From Chlamydiifrater volucris (GTDB lineage Bacteria > Chlamydiota > Chlamydiia > Chlamydiales > Chlamydiaceae): 64,000 nt of DNA. Under the pieces are notes generated by a model. It worked only from the letters and a program-made list of their open reading frames with translations. It had not been told where the DNA came from and did no database searches. Both the position numbers and the translations under genes were made by a program. The stretch spans positions 1,133,354 through 1,197,353 of the forward strand of contig NZ_LR777654.1 in the NCBI RefSeq assembly GCF_902806995.1, written 5' to 3'. Positions 55,202 to 64,000 of the stretch are shown here, piece by piece; positions within the stretch are counted from its first letter, which is position 1, and each line of letters begins with the position of its first letter.

Positions 55202-55696
55202 ATGGCTGATAAAGCTCATAATGCCCCCAATGATTCAGAAAATAGTAGCAAAGAAAAGAAAGGCTTGAAGATAGGACTTTCCAAACGGGATGTATCTTCG
55301 CTACAACGTTCTGTTGTTGGACATATTAAAGAAGTTATTGGAGGAGTACTGATCTTTTCTGGAATCGTCTCCGCATTTTTCTCTAGCATAAGCAGTCTTT
55401 TGGTTGCCGGTGGATTTATCGTAAGCTTCTACCCTGAATTGCGAAAAATTTTGAATAACTTACCCCAGCTTTATACTGACAATGGTCCTATCAAGAACGT
55501 CGTCCTTTGTGGGTTGCTGTTATTTTTCGGCATAAAGATGACGGGGTTTACTATCTCGTTCGTTCTTATTTGTGCTATCATAGCCTTCGTGGCCAAAGAT
55601 GCTGAAAATGAAGCTGCAGAGCACATCGAAGAAGCCGAGAGTAGTTCTGCTACCGAAGAGAAATCCAAGTCTAGTTCAACAGGAAATAAAAAGTAG
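55202..55696 (+). CDS. Inc-like inclusion membrane protein candidate (CT565-like)
   Basis: 164 residues without signal peptide. Two bilobed hydrophobic stretches, about 42-80 (VIGGVLIFSGIVSAFF, then SLLVAGGFIVSFY) and about 98-135 (NVVLCGLLLFFGIKM, then FTISFVLICAIIAFVA), are the hallmark of Inc proteins that type III secretion delivers into the inclusion membrane. Polar, charged termini should face the host cytosol. AGGAGC precedes the ATG. It has its own TATAAT and terminator and lies between type II and type III operons. CT565 has been listed among predicted Incs, from memory. Confidence 0.75.
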   Translation: MADKAHNAPNDSENSSKEKKGLKIGLSKRDVSSLQRSVVGHIKEVIGGVLIFSGIVSAFFSSISSLLVAGGFIVSFYPELRKILNNLPQLYTDNGPIKNVVLCGLLLFFGIKMTGFTISFVLICAIIAFVAKDAENEAAEHIEEAESSSATEEKSKSSSTGNKK

Positions 55697-55712
55697 ATAT
55701 TCCGTCTTTCTG

Positions 55713-55753
55713 AAAGGGCATCATTCATTTTCAGGGTGCCCTTTTTACTTTTT
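55713..55753 (+). terminator. Terminator after the Inc-like gene
   Basis: AAAGGGCA (55713-55720) pairs perfectly with TGCCCTTT (55737-55744) over a 16-nt loop, followed by TTACTTTTT. Confidence 0.75.
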
Positions 55754-55827
55754 CGTTACACTCTCTTTTCGATCTAAAAGATGGTCTTTGCCCCATTTAA
55801 AGATATTTTGAGTTTTCTGAATAGAGC

Positions 55828-56697
55828 TTAGATAGAAGAAATGGGACTACCAAAGATCATAGCTGGAATCTTTTTGAACCATGCCAGAGTAAATAAGTCT
55901 ATTTGCTTTACAATAAACCACCAAGAAATACAGAGGAACAACATCCCCATAAAAGCTTTAAGCGCAGACAGTAGGTAGATCACTTGAACTTGTGGAGCCA
56001 TTCGGTTAATAATTCCTAAAAATAAATCTGACATTAACATAGCAAGAGTAGAAGGAGCACTAAGTTGAATGGTCATAATCAAGCATAGCTGGGCCATTTT
56101 GATCAAAGTTACCCAAAGAGGAGAATCTGGCATGAGAATATCTTTGGGTAGAAATTGTTCCAGGGGTAACACTTGCAGGGAATGTAATAACAAATCTATC
56201 ACTATACGATAACCACCTACTAACCAAAATGTAATAGTTACTATGTAATGATATAGGATCCCTTGTGGAGAAGTCTGTTCTATGGATATTAAGGAGGTAG
56301 CGCCTTCCAGTCCTTGAATACCCTGTTGGTTAGAGACGAAGGAACCAGCAGATTGAGCGGCATAAAAGGGGAAAGATAAAACCAAGGCCATTACGCTACC
56401 TAGGAATACTTCTTTAACTAGTAGCACATAGAAGATGGAGTTTTCAAAAAGATCTACGCGACCTGTTTCAGCCAATAATTTGGGAAAAAGTAGTGCCAGC
56501 CAAGATATGGCGATACCTATTTTTATCGGGGAAGGGAATAGCTTCCCTCCCAAAAAAGGGACGATACCGAAAATTGGTAACAATCTAGCCAGTAGAAGAA
56601 GAAAAACACACCACACATGCTGAGCTGGGAACTGAAAAATGTAATCCAGGTATTCAGATTTCAGAGCTAAAGCAAGGTCCGGCAGAGTCATGCTCAT
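55828..56697 (-). CDS. sctT: Type III secretion export apparatus protein SctT (YscT/SpaR family)
   Basis: 289 residues with about six membrane helices and the family segments LLLARLLPIFGIVPFLGG, LVSFPFYAAQSAGSFVSNQQG-like (about 105-125), and SAPSTLAMLMSDLFLGIINRMAPQVQV (about 205-230). Part of the SctRST export gate in the inner membrane. Last gene of the operon, 12 bp after sctS. CT564 orthologue. Confidence 0.93.
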   Translation of the reverse strand: MSMTLPDLALALKSEYLDYIFQFPAQHVWCVFLLLLARLLPIFGIVPFLGGKLFPSPIKIGIAISWLALLFPKLLAETGRVDLFENSIFYVLLVKEVFLGSVMALVLSFPFYAAQSAGSFVSNQQGIQGLEGATSLISIEQTSPQGILYHYIVTITFWLVGGYRIVIDLLLHSLQVLPLEQFLPKDILMPDSPLWVTLIKMAQLCLIMTIQLSAPSTLAMLMSDLFLGIINRMAPQVQVIYLLSALKAFMGMLFLCISWWFIVKQIDLFTLAWFKKIPAMIFGSPISSI

Positions 56698-56709
56698 AGC
56701 AGCTTCTCT

Positions 56710-56991
56710 TTACTTCCATTTATAGAAATTCTGGAAGATCTGAAAGGCAAATCGGTAGATAACGGTTCCTAACCATCCGCCAGAGACCATAAGTGTGCCG
56801 AAGATAACTACGAGCTTAATTGCAAAAGCAAAAGTCTGCTCCTGAATTTGCGTGGCAGCTTGAAAGATAGCCACCATAATCCCAACTATAGAAGCCAAGA
56901 TAATTGGAGGAGCTGAGACGATTAAGATGAGTAGCAATGCTTGATATGAGTACTCAAACAAAACAGCTTTAAAACTTGTCGCTAGGAGCAT
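56710..56991 (-). CDS. sctS: Type III secretion export apparatus protein SctS (YscS/FliQ family)
   Basis: 93 residues with two membrane helices and the FliQ-like segments LILIVSAPPIILASIVGIMVA and FQAATQIQEQT (about 44-54). Forms the export gate with SctR and SctT. Sits 10 bp after sctR. CT563 orthologue. Confidence 0.94.
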   Translation of the reverse strand: MLLATSFKAVLFEYSYQALLLILIVSAPPIILASIVGIMVAIFQAATQIQEQTFAFAIKLVVIFGTLMVSGGWLGTVIYRFAFQIFQNFYKWK

Positions 56992-57001
56992 GACAAAACC
57001 T

Positions 57002-57919
57002 TTATTTAAAACTAATCATGAGTCCCTGTAGTAACAAGGTCCACCCATCTACCATTACAATTAGCAATAGTTTTAATGGTAAGGATATTGATAGAGGAGA
57101 AAGCATCATCATTTGCATAGCCACTAAAACGTTTGCCGTTACCAAATCTATGACAAAGAAAGGTAAATAAATTAATACACCAATTTCGAACGCATTACGA
57201 ATTTGTCCCATAATAAAGGCTGGGATGACAATGACAAAATCGTGCATGGAAAGTTTGGAACGTATCTCTTCAGGAAAAGTTTTTTGTGAAATTTTATAAA
57301 AACTTTGAATTTGTGTTTTGGGCGTATTACGTACCAGGAAGGAACGTAATGGTTCTTTAGATTTATTAAGAACTACAAAGACTGTTTCCGCTCCTTCAGC
57401 AGTGAAAAGGTTTCTAGATATGCTCTGTGAGTCTATTTCCTTTCGAGCGCTCTCATACATAGCCACTCCCGTGGGAAACATGACATATATGGAAAGAATG
57501 AGCGCTATCCCGTTCAATACCTGACTTGGAGGAGTCTGTTGAACTCCAAGTGCATTTCGCAGCAATACCAACGTGATGATAATTTTAAGGTAAGAAGTCA
57601 GCAACATCACCAGGAAAGGAGACAAAGCTAAGAATACCAGGATGACAGCCTGAGTGGTTAGATCGGGATAGGTATCGGAAAAACTTCCTTCTGAAAGACC
57701 TTCTCGGGGCAGAACATCTTGCGCAACGACTTGTTGCCTAAATGCTGGACAGGGTTGAATTTTTTTCTCTTCCACAGGAGCAGGAGGGATGGGCGGAGGC
57801 GTGAGCTTACACGAATAATTTTCCGAACAGGACCTGGAACAAGACCTCGATTCAGCCTTTGCAACAGAGGGCAATCCAAGGATCAGAACAGTAAGAAGAA
57901 GACGGAAAAATTTCTGCAT
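57002..57919 (-). CDS. sctR: Type III secretion export apparatus protein SctR (YscR/FliP family)
   Basis: 305 residues, longer than YscR (about 217). The N-terminus has a signal-peptide-like helix (about 1-22) and a Pro- and Cys-containing extension (about 23-85), as in FliP, which also has a cleaved signal. Core: SPFLVMLLTSYLKIIITLVLLRNALGVQQTPPSQVLNG-type segment and FVIVIPAFIMGQIRNAFEIG, typical FliP/SctR. CT562 orthologue. Confidence 0.94.
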   Translation of the reverse strand: MQKFFRLLLTVLILGLPSVAKAESRSCSRSCSENYSCKLTPPPIPPAPVEEKKIQPCPAFRQQVVAQDVLPREGLSEGSFSDTYPDLTTQAVILVFLALSPFLVMLLTSYLKIIITLVLLRNALGVQQTPPSQVLNGIALILSIYVMFPTGVAMYESARKEIDSQSISRNLFTAEGAETVFVVLNKSKEPLRSFLVRNTPKTQIQSFYKISQKTFPEEIRSKLSMHDFVIVIPAFIMGQIRNAFEIGVLIYLPFFVIDLVTANVLVAMQMMMLSPLSISLPLKLLLIVMVDGWTLLLQGLMISFK

Positions 57920-57927
57920 GTAATTTT

Positions 57928-58656
57928 CTACTCACCAGGTTCTTTATTTTCAGTACTTTCTTTTGGAGGAGTATGATTTGTCGATGAAGGATTTCCTTGT
58001 TTTTCAACAGAAGACTCTGGATTAGAGGGAAAATCCTTTTGTTTTAGGATCTTGTTGAATGCATTCTCCAATGCCTGGAGCTGTACATCGAGACTGGCGT
58101 TGATGATACCTGATTCAGTTTCTATAAGGCAACCCCCAGGTTCTACATCTGGCTTAGGAGAGATAATAAAAACCTCTGCGTACTCTATAATCTTTTTTAG
58201 TTCTGCGCGTTGTTTTTCTATAGCTTCTAAATCACTCGGATTTACAAAAATAACTACGCGGTTATTTTGAGATAACTCCTTAATAGCTCCGGAGATGATA
58301 GAAACAACAGTTTCTTTATTAGTTTCTAGTTCCTTGCCTATAATCTTCTTCACACTAGCGATAGCTAGAGGAACTAAAGATGCTTTAATGCTTTCTTTAA
58401 AGGATTTGATGCTAGCGTCAAGCTCAGCTAGCTTAGTTGTCCACTCCTGCAGTCCTGATTTGAAGCCTGCATTTTTAGAAGCTTCTTTCAAAGCAAAAGC
58501 TTCTTGTTCTGCATGCAGCCTGTACTCCTCAATGTCACTCTTGGCTGTCTTAAGCATTTCTTGGGCGTCTAAAACAGTCGAAAAAGCTTCTGGAGCCAGA
58601 ACTTTGCTATTGGGAGAAATAACGTCTTTTTTGAAAATTAGACTGAAAAATTTCAT
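57928..58656 (-). CDS. sctL: Type III secretion stator protein SctL (YscL/FliH family)
   Basis: 242 residues from ATG 58656, chosen because it overlaps the previous stop as ATGA and starts like MKFFSLIFKKD; the frame extends to 58788 without homology. Helical N-terminal part with Ala/Glu coiled coil (about 35-100), then the FliH-like domain with IASVKKIIGKELETNKETVV and a PDVEPGGCLIETESGIINASL segment typical of the family. Controls the SctN ATPase. CT561 orthologue. Confidence 0.92.
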   Translation of the reverse strand: MKFFSLIFKKDVISPNSKVLAPEAFSTVLDAQEMLKTAKSDIEEYRLHAEQEAFALKEASKNAGFKSGLQEWTTKLAELDASIKSFKESIKASLVPLAIASVKKIIGKELETNKETVVSIISGAIKELSQNNRVVIFVNPSDLEAIEKQRAELKKIIEYAEVFIISPKPDVEPGGCLIETESGIINASLDVQLQALENAFNKILKQKDFPSNPESSVEKQGNPSSTNHTPPKESTENKEPGE

Positions 58657-59489
58657 TGTGCCAGCACCTTCATGCATTGCGAAATACGGTCTCGGAAATA
58701 TTCTGAATGAGGCTCTTTCATAGCTTTCTTTAAAGCTGATTCCAAAATAAAAGCTCTTCCAATATCTAACCTTCTTAAAAGATGCCATAAGAAAGAGGCA
58801 TCCTCTTTAACTAAAGCTAGAGCTAAAATCTCCAACCCTTCTCTGTGAATGAATTTACGAAAAGTATCCTTAGCTCCATTCCATGAATGAATAAACAACT
58901 CGCGAGATAAATATTTGAGAGGATTAGCCCGACAATAAGATAGGAAATGCTTTTCTGTATCGGAAAGAGAATCTTGAATTTTCTTGATGATAACTTTGTC
59001 AACAATGTTCTTCATCTCTTTAACTATTGAGAATAACCCTAAACAGTCAATAAAAGTCATTTTGTTCTCCATCGAGTAATAAAGGAGATTATTGAAGGGA
59101 GACACGGGGAGAAAAATTTCCTCTGTTACTCCTGGAGGACGAATCTTTTTGCTTAACATATCTAGAATATAGAAGGCTCCAAAATCAGAGCAACGAGTAA
59201 CTTTGGGAAGTTGAGTTGATAAATAAGGGTGGATCTTTTGCGTTATTTGATCTGGGAGAAGAAGCAAAAACTCTGCCTGCATGAAGGAAGGAAAATCTTT
59301 CATAGCCATTACAATCCATGATGGATGTATAGCTGCTAACCAACGAAGGTTAAACGATAGCGAAGTTAGAGGAATATCCTGCGGATGGACACCTTTGACT
59401 AGCAACTTCTCTGGGAGAAATTGTTCTAGATGATCCGCCTTTGAGTATTTCATCAAAATGTCTAACGTGCCAAAGGTGTTTGCAGTCAC
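58653..59489 (-). CDS. Type III secretion operon protein (CT560-like, possible SctK-type)
   Basis: 278 residues, no signal peptide or membrane helix, helical throughout. Lies between sctJ and sctL, the place of sctK (YscK/OrgA), a sorting-platform adaptor of comparable size in other systems; sequence similarity is not evident by eye. Overlaps sctL by 4 bp and sctJ by one base. Function otherwise unknown. Confidence 0.72.
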   Translation of the reverse strand: MTANTFGTLDILMKYSKADHLEQFLPEKLLVKGVHPQDIPLTSLSFNLRWLAAIHPSWIVMAMKDFPSFMQAEFLLLLPDQITQKIHPYLSTQLPKVTRCSDFGAFYILDMLSKKIRPPGVTEEIFLPVSPFNNLLYYSMENKMTFIDCLGLFSIVKEMKNIVDKVIIKKIQDSLSDTEKHFLSYCRANPLKYLSRELFIHSWNGAKDTFRKFIHREGLEILALALVKEDASFLWHLLRRLDIGRAFILESALKKAMKEPHSEYFRDRISQCMKVLAQ

Positions 59490-60505
59490 TAAGCATCCTC
59501 ATTATTATCGTTAGAAGGTTCTGTAGGAGCTTCTTCTTTACTTGACTCTCCTCCTGTTTCCTCAGCAGATTTTTCTTCGCCAGCAGCTGTGGTTGCACTT
59601 TCTCCTTCAGAAGCTGAAGTTGGAGCCTCAGTAGGTTTTTCTATTGCAGCTTCCTTGGGTTTTACATAGGGGGAAGGATCTAACAGAGATTTAGCTCCTC
59701 CGAGAGCTCCGATAACGGCATGAGTTTTCCAAATAAGCCACATGAAACAACATGAAATCAGGAATAAAACGAGGATCATGCAATAGAAGATGACTCGAAA
59801 TTTAACTAACGAAGACTTAGCTAAAATGATTCCCCAAACGGAGACGTAATCAATTTCGTCCGTTAATCCCCAAGGTCCATTGATACTAATTTCGCTGTAA
59901 GAAGCTCGGTCTCCAATAACAGAGACATTCTCTGGCGTTAACCCTGGGACAGCACTGGCCACTAAACGTTTAATCTTAGAAACAACTATACTGTTTGGGT
60001 TGTCTAAAACCCCGCGATGCTTGATATATACGGAAGCTGTCAGTGGCAGCTCGTCTTCCGCATCGGTGGAAAATGATATTTGGACACTAGCATCAATAAT
60101 ACCATCCATTTTTCGGATAGTGGTGGCCATTTGCTCAGAAAGACCTTCTTGGTAGCGGATCTTCTCTTGCAACTCCGAAGGAACCAAGCCCTGTTTGGCA
60201 AACAAATCTAAAAGACTGGTACCTTTTAACCGAGGTAGACCAGCTTGGTTCAAGATAGATAATGCTTCTGTGATTTGGGAGGCTGGCACAGAAATGTCCC
60301 AAAGTTGTTCTGCAGATCCTCCACCAGAACTTCCAGCTGCCTTAGGCTGCTTTTGAGCAGCGATCCCTTTACTGACTAACAAGACGACAATTTCGTTAGC
60401 TTCTCTTCCTGGTAAATTATGAGCAATGAAGGAACGACTATCGCATCCTGTCATTGTCCCTAGTAAAACAAACAATGAAAAAAAAGAAATAAAACGACGA
60501 AACAT
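59489..60505 (-). CDS. sctJ: Type III secretion inner-ring lipoprotein SctJ (YscJ/PrgK family)
   Basis: 338 residues. Lipobox LGTMTGC places the acylated Cys at about 21. Two ring-building domains (about 25-110 and 130-225) with LPGREANEIVVLL and YQEGLSEQMATTIRKMDGI; membrane helix about 245-265. A long acidic Ala/Glu/Ser-rich cytoplasmic tail (about 285-338) exceeds YscJ. First gene of this operon, with its ribosome site inside a hairpin. CT559 orthologue. Confidence 0.94.
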   Translation of the reverse strand: MFRRFISFFSLFVLLGTMTGCDSRSFIAHNLPGREANEIVVLLVSKGIAAQKQPKAAGSSGGGSAEQLWDISVPASQITEALSILNQAGLPRLKGTSLLDLFAKQGLVPSELQEKIRYQEGLSEQMATTIRKMDGIIDASVQISFSTDAEDELPLTASVYIKHRGVLDNPNSIVVSKIKRLVASAVPGLTPENVSVIGDRASYSEISINGPWGLTDEIDYVSVWGIILAKSSLVKFRVIFYCMILVLFLISCCFMWLIWKTHAVIGALGGAKSLLDPSPYVKPKEAAIEKPTEAPTSASEGESATTAAGEEKSAEETGGESSKEEAPTEPSNDNNEDA

Positions 60506-60513
60506 AATTGGTA

Positions 60514-60542
60514 CACCTTTTCACTCACCATAGCAAAAGGTG
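60514..60542 (-). promoter_or_regulatory. Stem-loop sequestering the sctJ ribosome binding site
   Basis: CACCTTTT (60514-60521) and AAAAGGTG (60535-60542) are perfect inverted repeats around a 13-nt loop. On the minus-strand RNA, the arm next to the gene reads AAAAGGUG and ends 8 nt before the sctJ AUG, so it is the likely Shine-Dalgarno sequence, paired in the hairpin. Possible translational switch; not proven. Confidence 0.5.
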
Positions 60543-60641
60543 AGATTAGTGCCAATCGCGAACATATACTGATTCGTAAAACGATTATTAAGAGTGGGTT
60601 CAATTGTTGTTGCGAATTGATTTGGGGGGGAGAAAAGAAAA

Positions 60642-61529
60642 TTACGAAAGCATTCGTAGGATCTCCTCTTTCAAAAATGGAGGTATTTTTCGGGGTAGTT
60701 TTTCTTTCAGTTGTTCGGCGAATAAAGGGTCTTTTCTTTGTAGAGAAACATTTGCTAAATGGAAAATAGCATGGGGAAAGAAAGTCAACTCAGGGCGGAA
60801 AATTTGTTGTTTAGCAAATTCTATAACTTCCTCGTCATCAAAGAAGGCCAGACAAAAGCTAGCTGTTTCGTGGTCTTTAGTTACTGGGGAAGAAGCAATA
60901 AGTGCAAACAAGAAATCCTTGGAAGGGGCTCCTATTTTAGCAAGGGCAGAAGCAACTTCATCGTCGTACCCCGACGTTTGCGGGCTTCCTATCATTTCGA
61001 AAAGAGGACGTATAGCTAAAGGGCTTCGTATGTGGCCTAGGCATTCTATTAGTCGAAGAGGGGCAAGGCTAAATCCTGGCGACAAGGGATGAAACAAATC
61101 GAAAGTATTCAACAGGTTTATAATTTCAGGGACTATGGCCTCGCCTTCCTCTATGACGGCATCTCTGTCAAACGAAGATGTAGTGAAGGGGGCTGTCAGA
61201 ACCAGAGTAGCAATTTTCCCTTTTTGTGAATCTGGATCACAATCTTCCAGAAATTCATAGGCGGCTTTAGCTTTCTGTATTTCTTCCATATCCTTCTCGG
61301 ATAGCAACACTTCTACAAGGTTCACTTCATTAGAAGCTTCTATATTTGCTAGGTATTCAATATCTTTGACCGAAATATCTGGATCTGTTCCTAAGAAATC
61401 TTCATCTTCATAGCAAGCTTTCATATCATCGAAACTTCCTGAAAAGTGAACTTCTCTCAGAAGAACAATTTTTTTGAATTGTTCATCTGTTACGTCAAAA
61501 CCTGATTCGTAGTAAAAAGAGTCTTTCAT
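60642..61529 (-). CDS. HEAT-like repeat protein of unknown function
   Basis: 295 residues, acidic, all helical. The part about 165-290 shows weak HEAT/PBS-lyase-like repeats, for example RLIECLGHIRSPLAIRPLFEMIG and EVASALAKIGAPSKDFLFALI. No membrane segment or signal peptide. Starts 15 bp after lipA and may be in the same transcript. A conserved chlamydial gene next to lipA, role unknown; probably a protein-binding scaffold. Confidence 0.75.
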   Translation of the reverse strand: MKDSFYYESGFDVTDEQFKKIVLLREVHFSGSFDDMKACYEDEDFLGTDPDISVKDIEYLANIEASNEVNLVEVLLSEKDMEEIQKAKAAYEFLEDCDPDSQKGKIATLVLTAPFTTSSFDRDAVIEEGEAIVPEIINLLNTFDLFHPLSPGFSLAPLRLIECLGHIRSPLAIRPLFEMIGSPQTSGYDDEVASALAKIGAPSKDFLFALIASSPVTKDHETASFCLAFFDDEEVIEFAKQQIFRPELTFFPHAIFHLANVSLQRKDPLFAEQLKEKLPRKIPPFLKEEILRMLS

Positions 61530-61543
61530 AAAAAGAGATTTAT

Positions 61544-62476
61544 TTATTTATTCAAAAGATCAAACACCGCGTCAGCGTTATAACTGGAGCGAACGAAAGG
61601 CCCTGCATACACGAAAAGTCCCAAACTTTCTCCATAAGAGCGGTAATAATCATAAGTCTCAGGAGTAACATATTCTTTAACAGGGATCTTCAATCTATTA
61701 GGTTGCAGATACTGCCCAATGGTAACAATTTTTACTCCAACTTCAGCAAGATGTCTTAATGTTTGACGAACTTCAGGTTCCGTTTCCCCCAGGCCTACCA
61801 TGATACCAGATTTGATCCATAATGAGGAGTCAAACTTGGCTGCAACTTCCAGCATTTTGAGAGAACGTCCATAGGTAGCTTTATGACGAACCAATGGGGA
61901 TAAACGCTCTACAGTTTCTACATTATGATTGAAGATATCTAGTTCGGTTTTGAGAAGATGGTGAAGGGCAGGGACGCTACCTTGGAAATCAGAAGAAAGA
62001 ACTTCTATAGAAACTTGAGGTGAATCCTGTCGCACGGTTTCTACAATCTTGGCAAGCATGGATGCTCCGCCATCTTCTAGATCATCGCGAGAAACCATTG
62101 TTATGACAACATGACGTAAGTTCAATTCTTTGACAGAGTTAGATATTTTTTTAGGTTCTTCAAGATCTAAGGGAGGTGGCGTGGTTGAATAATCTATGTT
62201 GCAAAATCCACATTTCCTCGTGCAAACGCTTCCTAAAGCTAGATAAGTTGCGGTCTTCCTTGACCAACAAGAGGTTCGGTTGGGACAGAGAGCCTCTTCA
62301 CAAACAGTGGCAAGACCCTTTTTGTTGATAGAACCTTGAGTTTTTTGAAACACAGTATTCAGGGGCAAAGGTTTCCTCAGCCATGCAGGGAATCTTTCTG
62401 CCGGGCGGACTCTCTTTTTTTTAGAAATAGAGGGTTTGTCTGGCTTGCAGGGAATGTCTCGGGGGGAGGTGCCCAT
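61544..62476 (-). CDS. lipA: Lipoyl synthase
   Basis: 310-residue radical-SAM enzyme that inserts two sulfurs into the octanoyl group on lipoyl domains. Auxiliary cluster ligands C59-x4-C64-x5-C70 and radical-SAM ligands C85-x3-C89-x2-C92 (in [11 protein letters not shown]) are both complete; the C-terminal RSSYNAD holds the conserved Ser ligand. Eleven bp after lpdA, forming a lipoate/dehydrogenase-complex operon. CT558 orthologue. Confidence 0.97.
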   Translation of the reverse strand: MGTSPRDIPCKPDKPSISKKKRVRPAERFPAWLRKPLPLNTVFQKTQGSINKKGLATVCEEALCPNRTSCWSRKTATYLALGSVCTRKCGFCNIDYSTTPPPLDLEEPKKISNSVKELNLRHVVITMVSRDDLEDGGASMLAKIVETVRQDSPQVSIEVLSSDFQGSVPALHHLLKTELDIFNHNVETVERLSPLVRHKATYGRSLKMLEVAAKFDSSLWIKSGIMVGLGETEPEVRQTLRHLAEVGVKIVTIGQYLQPNRLKIPVKEYVTPETYDYYRSYGESLGLFVYAGPFVRSSYNADAVFDLLNK

Positions 62477-62487
62477 AGAATACTCGT

Positions 62488-63873
62488 TTACTTAGGTGGC
62501 ATATGCAAAGGGTCACCATCTGCTAGAAGAGCCGCTTCCATCCAAATTTCAGACAAAGTAGGGTGAGCATGGACAGTTTCATAAATACATGACAATGTCA
62601 GCTCATTGCGGATGGCCAAAGCCATCTCTCCTATGAGGGAAGAGGCATGAGGGCCCACAATGTAAGCCCCTAACACCTGACCAGTTTCGGTATCGCTAAC
62701 GATGGAAGCGAACCCGTCGGCATCTATCATGGCAACAGCTTTACCTATAGCTCGGAAAGGAAAAGTAGTTAATTTTGCAGAAAACCCCTGACTTTGAGCT
62801 TGTTCTAAAGATAAACCGACCGAAGCAACTTCAGGAGAGGTGAATATGACAGAAGGAATAGCAGAGTAATCCATAATGGTATTCTTTCCTGCAGCATTTT
62901 CTGCAGCAATAATGCCTTGATGAGAAGCTACGTGAGCCAGCATCCATTTCGCCGTAATATCTCCAATAGCAAAGATATTGGGAACATTAGTGCGCATGTG
63001 TGCATCCGTCGGAATGACCCCTTTTTCGCAAATGACGCCAGCCTTGTCCAAATCTAAATTTTGTGTGTTTAACAGCCGCCCTATGGAAACCAATGCTAGG
63101 GAGTGTTCCAAGGAAGAGCCATCACTCAATGTCACCTTCACTGAGCTGGGGGTTTCTTCTAAATTGGAAACAGAAGCGGAGGTTATAACTTGGATGCCCT
63201 TCTTCACAAAAACATCTGTTATAAATTTCGAAATTTCTTTGTTATCAATAGCTAAAATTCTGTCAGCAGCTTCAACAATAGTGACTTTCGTTCCCAGAGT
63301 GTTGAACAATGAAGCAAACTCACACCCTATAACCCCGCCCCCTACAATCAGTAGACTTTCAGGAATTTCTTGCAGTTCCAGAATGTCTGTGGATGAACAG
63401 ATGCGTTTACCAAAAGGAACCCCAGGGAATGGGCGGGGCTCCGAACCTGTGGCTAAAATGATGCTTCGCGTTTTTAGAACAACATTTTCTTCGCCCAAAA
63501 CCTTGACTTCTGTTGAGGATAAAAGTTTCCCTTTGCCTCGGAAAGAGGATATCTTATTGCTCTTAATCAATCCCTCCAAACCAGTACGAATACCTGAGAC
63601 AACAGCATTTTTTCTCTGCATCATGGAAGGAAAATCCACGGAAAAATCCGAAACTTTGATCCCAAAACTACTTGCATTCTTAATAGCATTAAGGACAGAA
63701 GCTCCAGCTAACAGAGCTTTCGAGGGGATGCATCCCCTATTTAGGCAAGTGCCTCCGGCCAGATCATATTCGACCAGCGCCGTCTTTAATCCAGATCGAG
63801 AAGCCTTAATAGCTGCAACATAACCTCCAGGTCCACCTCCGATTACTACGCAGTCAAAATTTTGGGTTGTCAT
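62488..63873 (-). CDS. lpdA: Dihydrolipoamide dehydrogenase
   Basis: 461-residue E3 subunit of 2-oxoacid dehydrogenase complexes. I start at ATG 63873, since [16 protein letters not shown] is the family N-terminus; the frame extends to 63933 without homology. FAD fold GGGPGG (about 12-17), redox disulfide GTCLNRGC (Cys43 and Cys48), NAD fold GGGVIGCEF, second FAD box IFAIGDI and the catalytic HAHPTLSE near the C-terminus. The 127 bp upstream to the window end hold nothing I can support. CT557 orthologue. Confidence 0.96.
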   Translation of the reverse strand: MTTQNFDCVVIGGGPGGYVAAIKASRSGLKTALVEYDLAGGTCLNRGCIPSKALLAGASVLNAIKNASSFGIKVSDFSVDFPSMMQRKNAVVSGIRTGLEGLIKSNKISSFRGKGKLLSSTEVKVLGEENVVLKTRSIILATGSEPRPFPGVPFGKRICSSTDILELQEIPESLLIVGGGVIGCEFASLFNTLGTKVTIVEAADRILAIDNKEISKFITDVFVKKGIQVITSASVSNLEETPSSVKVTLSDGSSLEHSLALVSIGRLLNTQNLDLDKAGVICEKGVIPTDAHMRTNVPNIFAIGDITAKWMLAHVASHQGIIAAENAAGKNTIMDYSAIPSVIFTSPEVASVGLSLEQAQSQGFSAKLTTFPFRAIGKAVAMIDADGFASIVSDTETGQVLGAYIVGPHASSLIGEMALAIRNELTLSCIYETVHAHPTLSEIWMEAALLADGDPLHMPPK

Positions 63874-64000
63874 CTTCTTATCCACTCTGTTTAAGCTAGG
63901 AAAAATGTCTCTGTCATGCAGCCGTTTCGCCAAGAAGAGAAAAAGGGACAGGCACTTGGGAAACTAAGTTTATATTAAAGCGATTTATTAATTTTCAGCA

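Noticed and set aside
63874..64000. Gene or RNA at the right edge upstream of lpdA
   Set aside because: The lpdA frame runs on to 63933 without homology; I see no conserved start, tRNA fold or strong promoter in the remaining 127 bp.

Overview
This window comes from an obligate intracellular bacterium of the family Chlamydiaceae. Its gene content and order match, almost gene for gene, the Chlamydia trachomatis block CT557 to CT608 (I use those numbers below as orthology labels from memory). Chlamydia-only markers are present: the CopB/CopD translocators, a CT584-like protein, chromosomal homologues of plasmid proteins pGP5-D and pGP6-D, RsbU, an Inc-like protein and MOMP sequences. The proteins look diverged from C. 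trachomatis, so another Chlamydia species or a sister genus is likely. I cannot name the species.

Layout. 1-6424: DNA repair and stress genes (uvrD start, ung, a small ORF, a RdgB/HAM1-like protein, a NamZ/DUF1343-like exo-muramidase, groEL2, tRNA-Arg, ahpC). 6421-11446: a minus-strand Tol-Pal envelope operon (tolQ/exbB, tolR/exbD, a TolA/TonB-like protein, tolB, pal, a coiled-coil LysM protein). 11647-18372: dsbD, tatD and the succinate dehydrogenase genes sdhC-sdhA-sdhB. 18377-22243: four tandem partial MOMP (OmpA) copies. 22286-28959: a large CT590-like protein, then two membrane sensor-phosphatase proteins (CT589-like and RsbU). 29059-37418: a closely spaced minus-strand run thrS-parA-pGP6D-like-CT584-trpS-uvrB-eno, ending at a clear terminator. 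37655-42599: an EamA transporter, then the type III secretion translocator operon (Scc2/LcrH-like chaperone, CT577-like, CopB, CopD). 42825-55115: mutL, pepP and a type II secretion/pseudopilus operon. 55202-55696: an Inc-like gene. 55828-60505: type III basal-body genes sctJ-CT560-sctL-sctR-sctS-sctT. 60642-63873: a HEAT-like protein, lipA and lpdA.

The exceptional feature is the 3.9 kb MOMP array at 18377-22243. It sits between sdhB and the CT590-like gene, which are neighbours in C. trachomatis, where ompA lies far away. Each unit of about 970-985 bp encodes the middle of MOMP, from the conserved segment before variable domain 1 to just after variable domain 4. All lack a promoter, ribosome binding site, start codon at the proper place, signal peptide and the last strands of the barrel. 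The four frames stay open, the units differ mostly in the four variable domains, and the constant segments are almost identical at DNA level with mosaic sharing between units. Junctions carry a repeated linker with two hairpins. This is the architecture expected of silent donor cassettes for gene conversion into a MOMP expression locus elsewhere, comparable to vls or pilS systems. It would be a MOMP antigenic-variation system; the expression locus is not in this window and no recombination was observed here.

Secondary points include pseudopilins that all lack the usual Gly at the prepilin cleavage site, a perfect 27-bp palindrome upstream of the translocator operon, a hairpin that buries the sctJ ribosome binding site, a RdgB-like protein lacking its catalytic Asp, and a papain-like residue pattern in the CT590-like protein.
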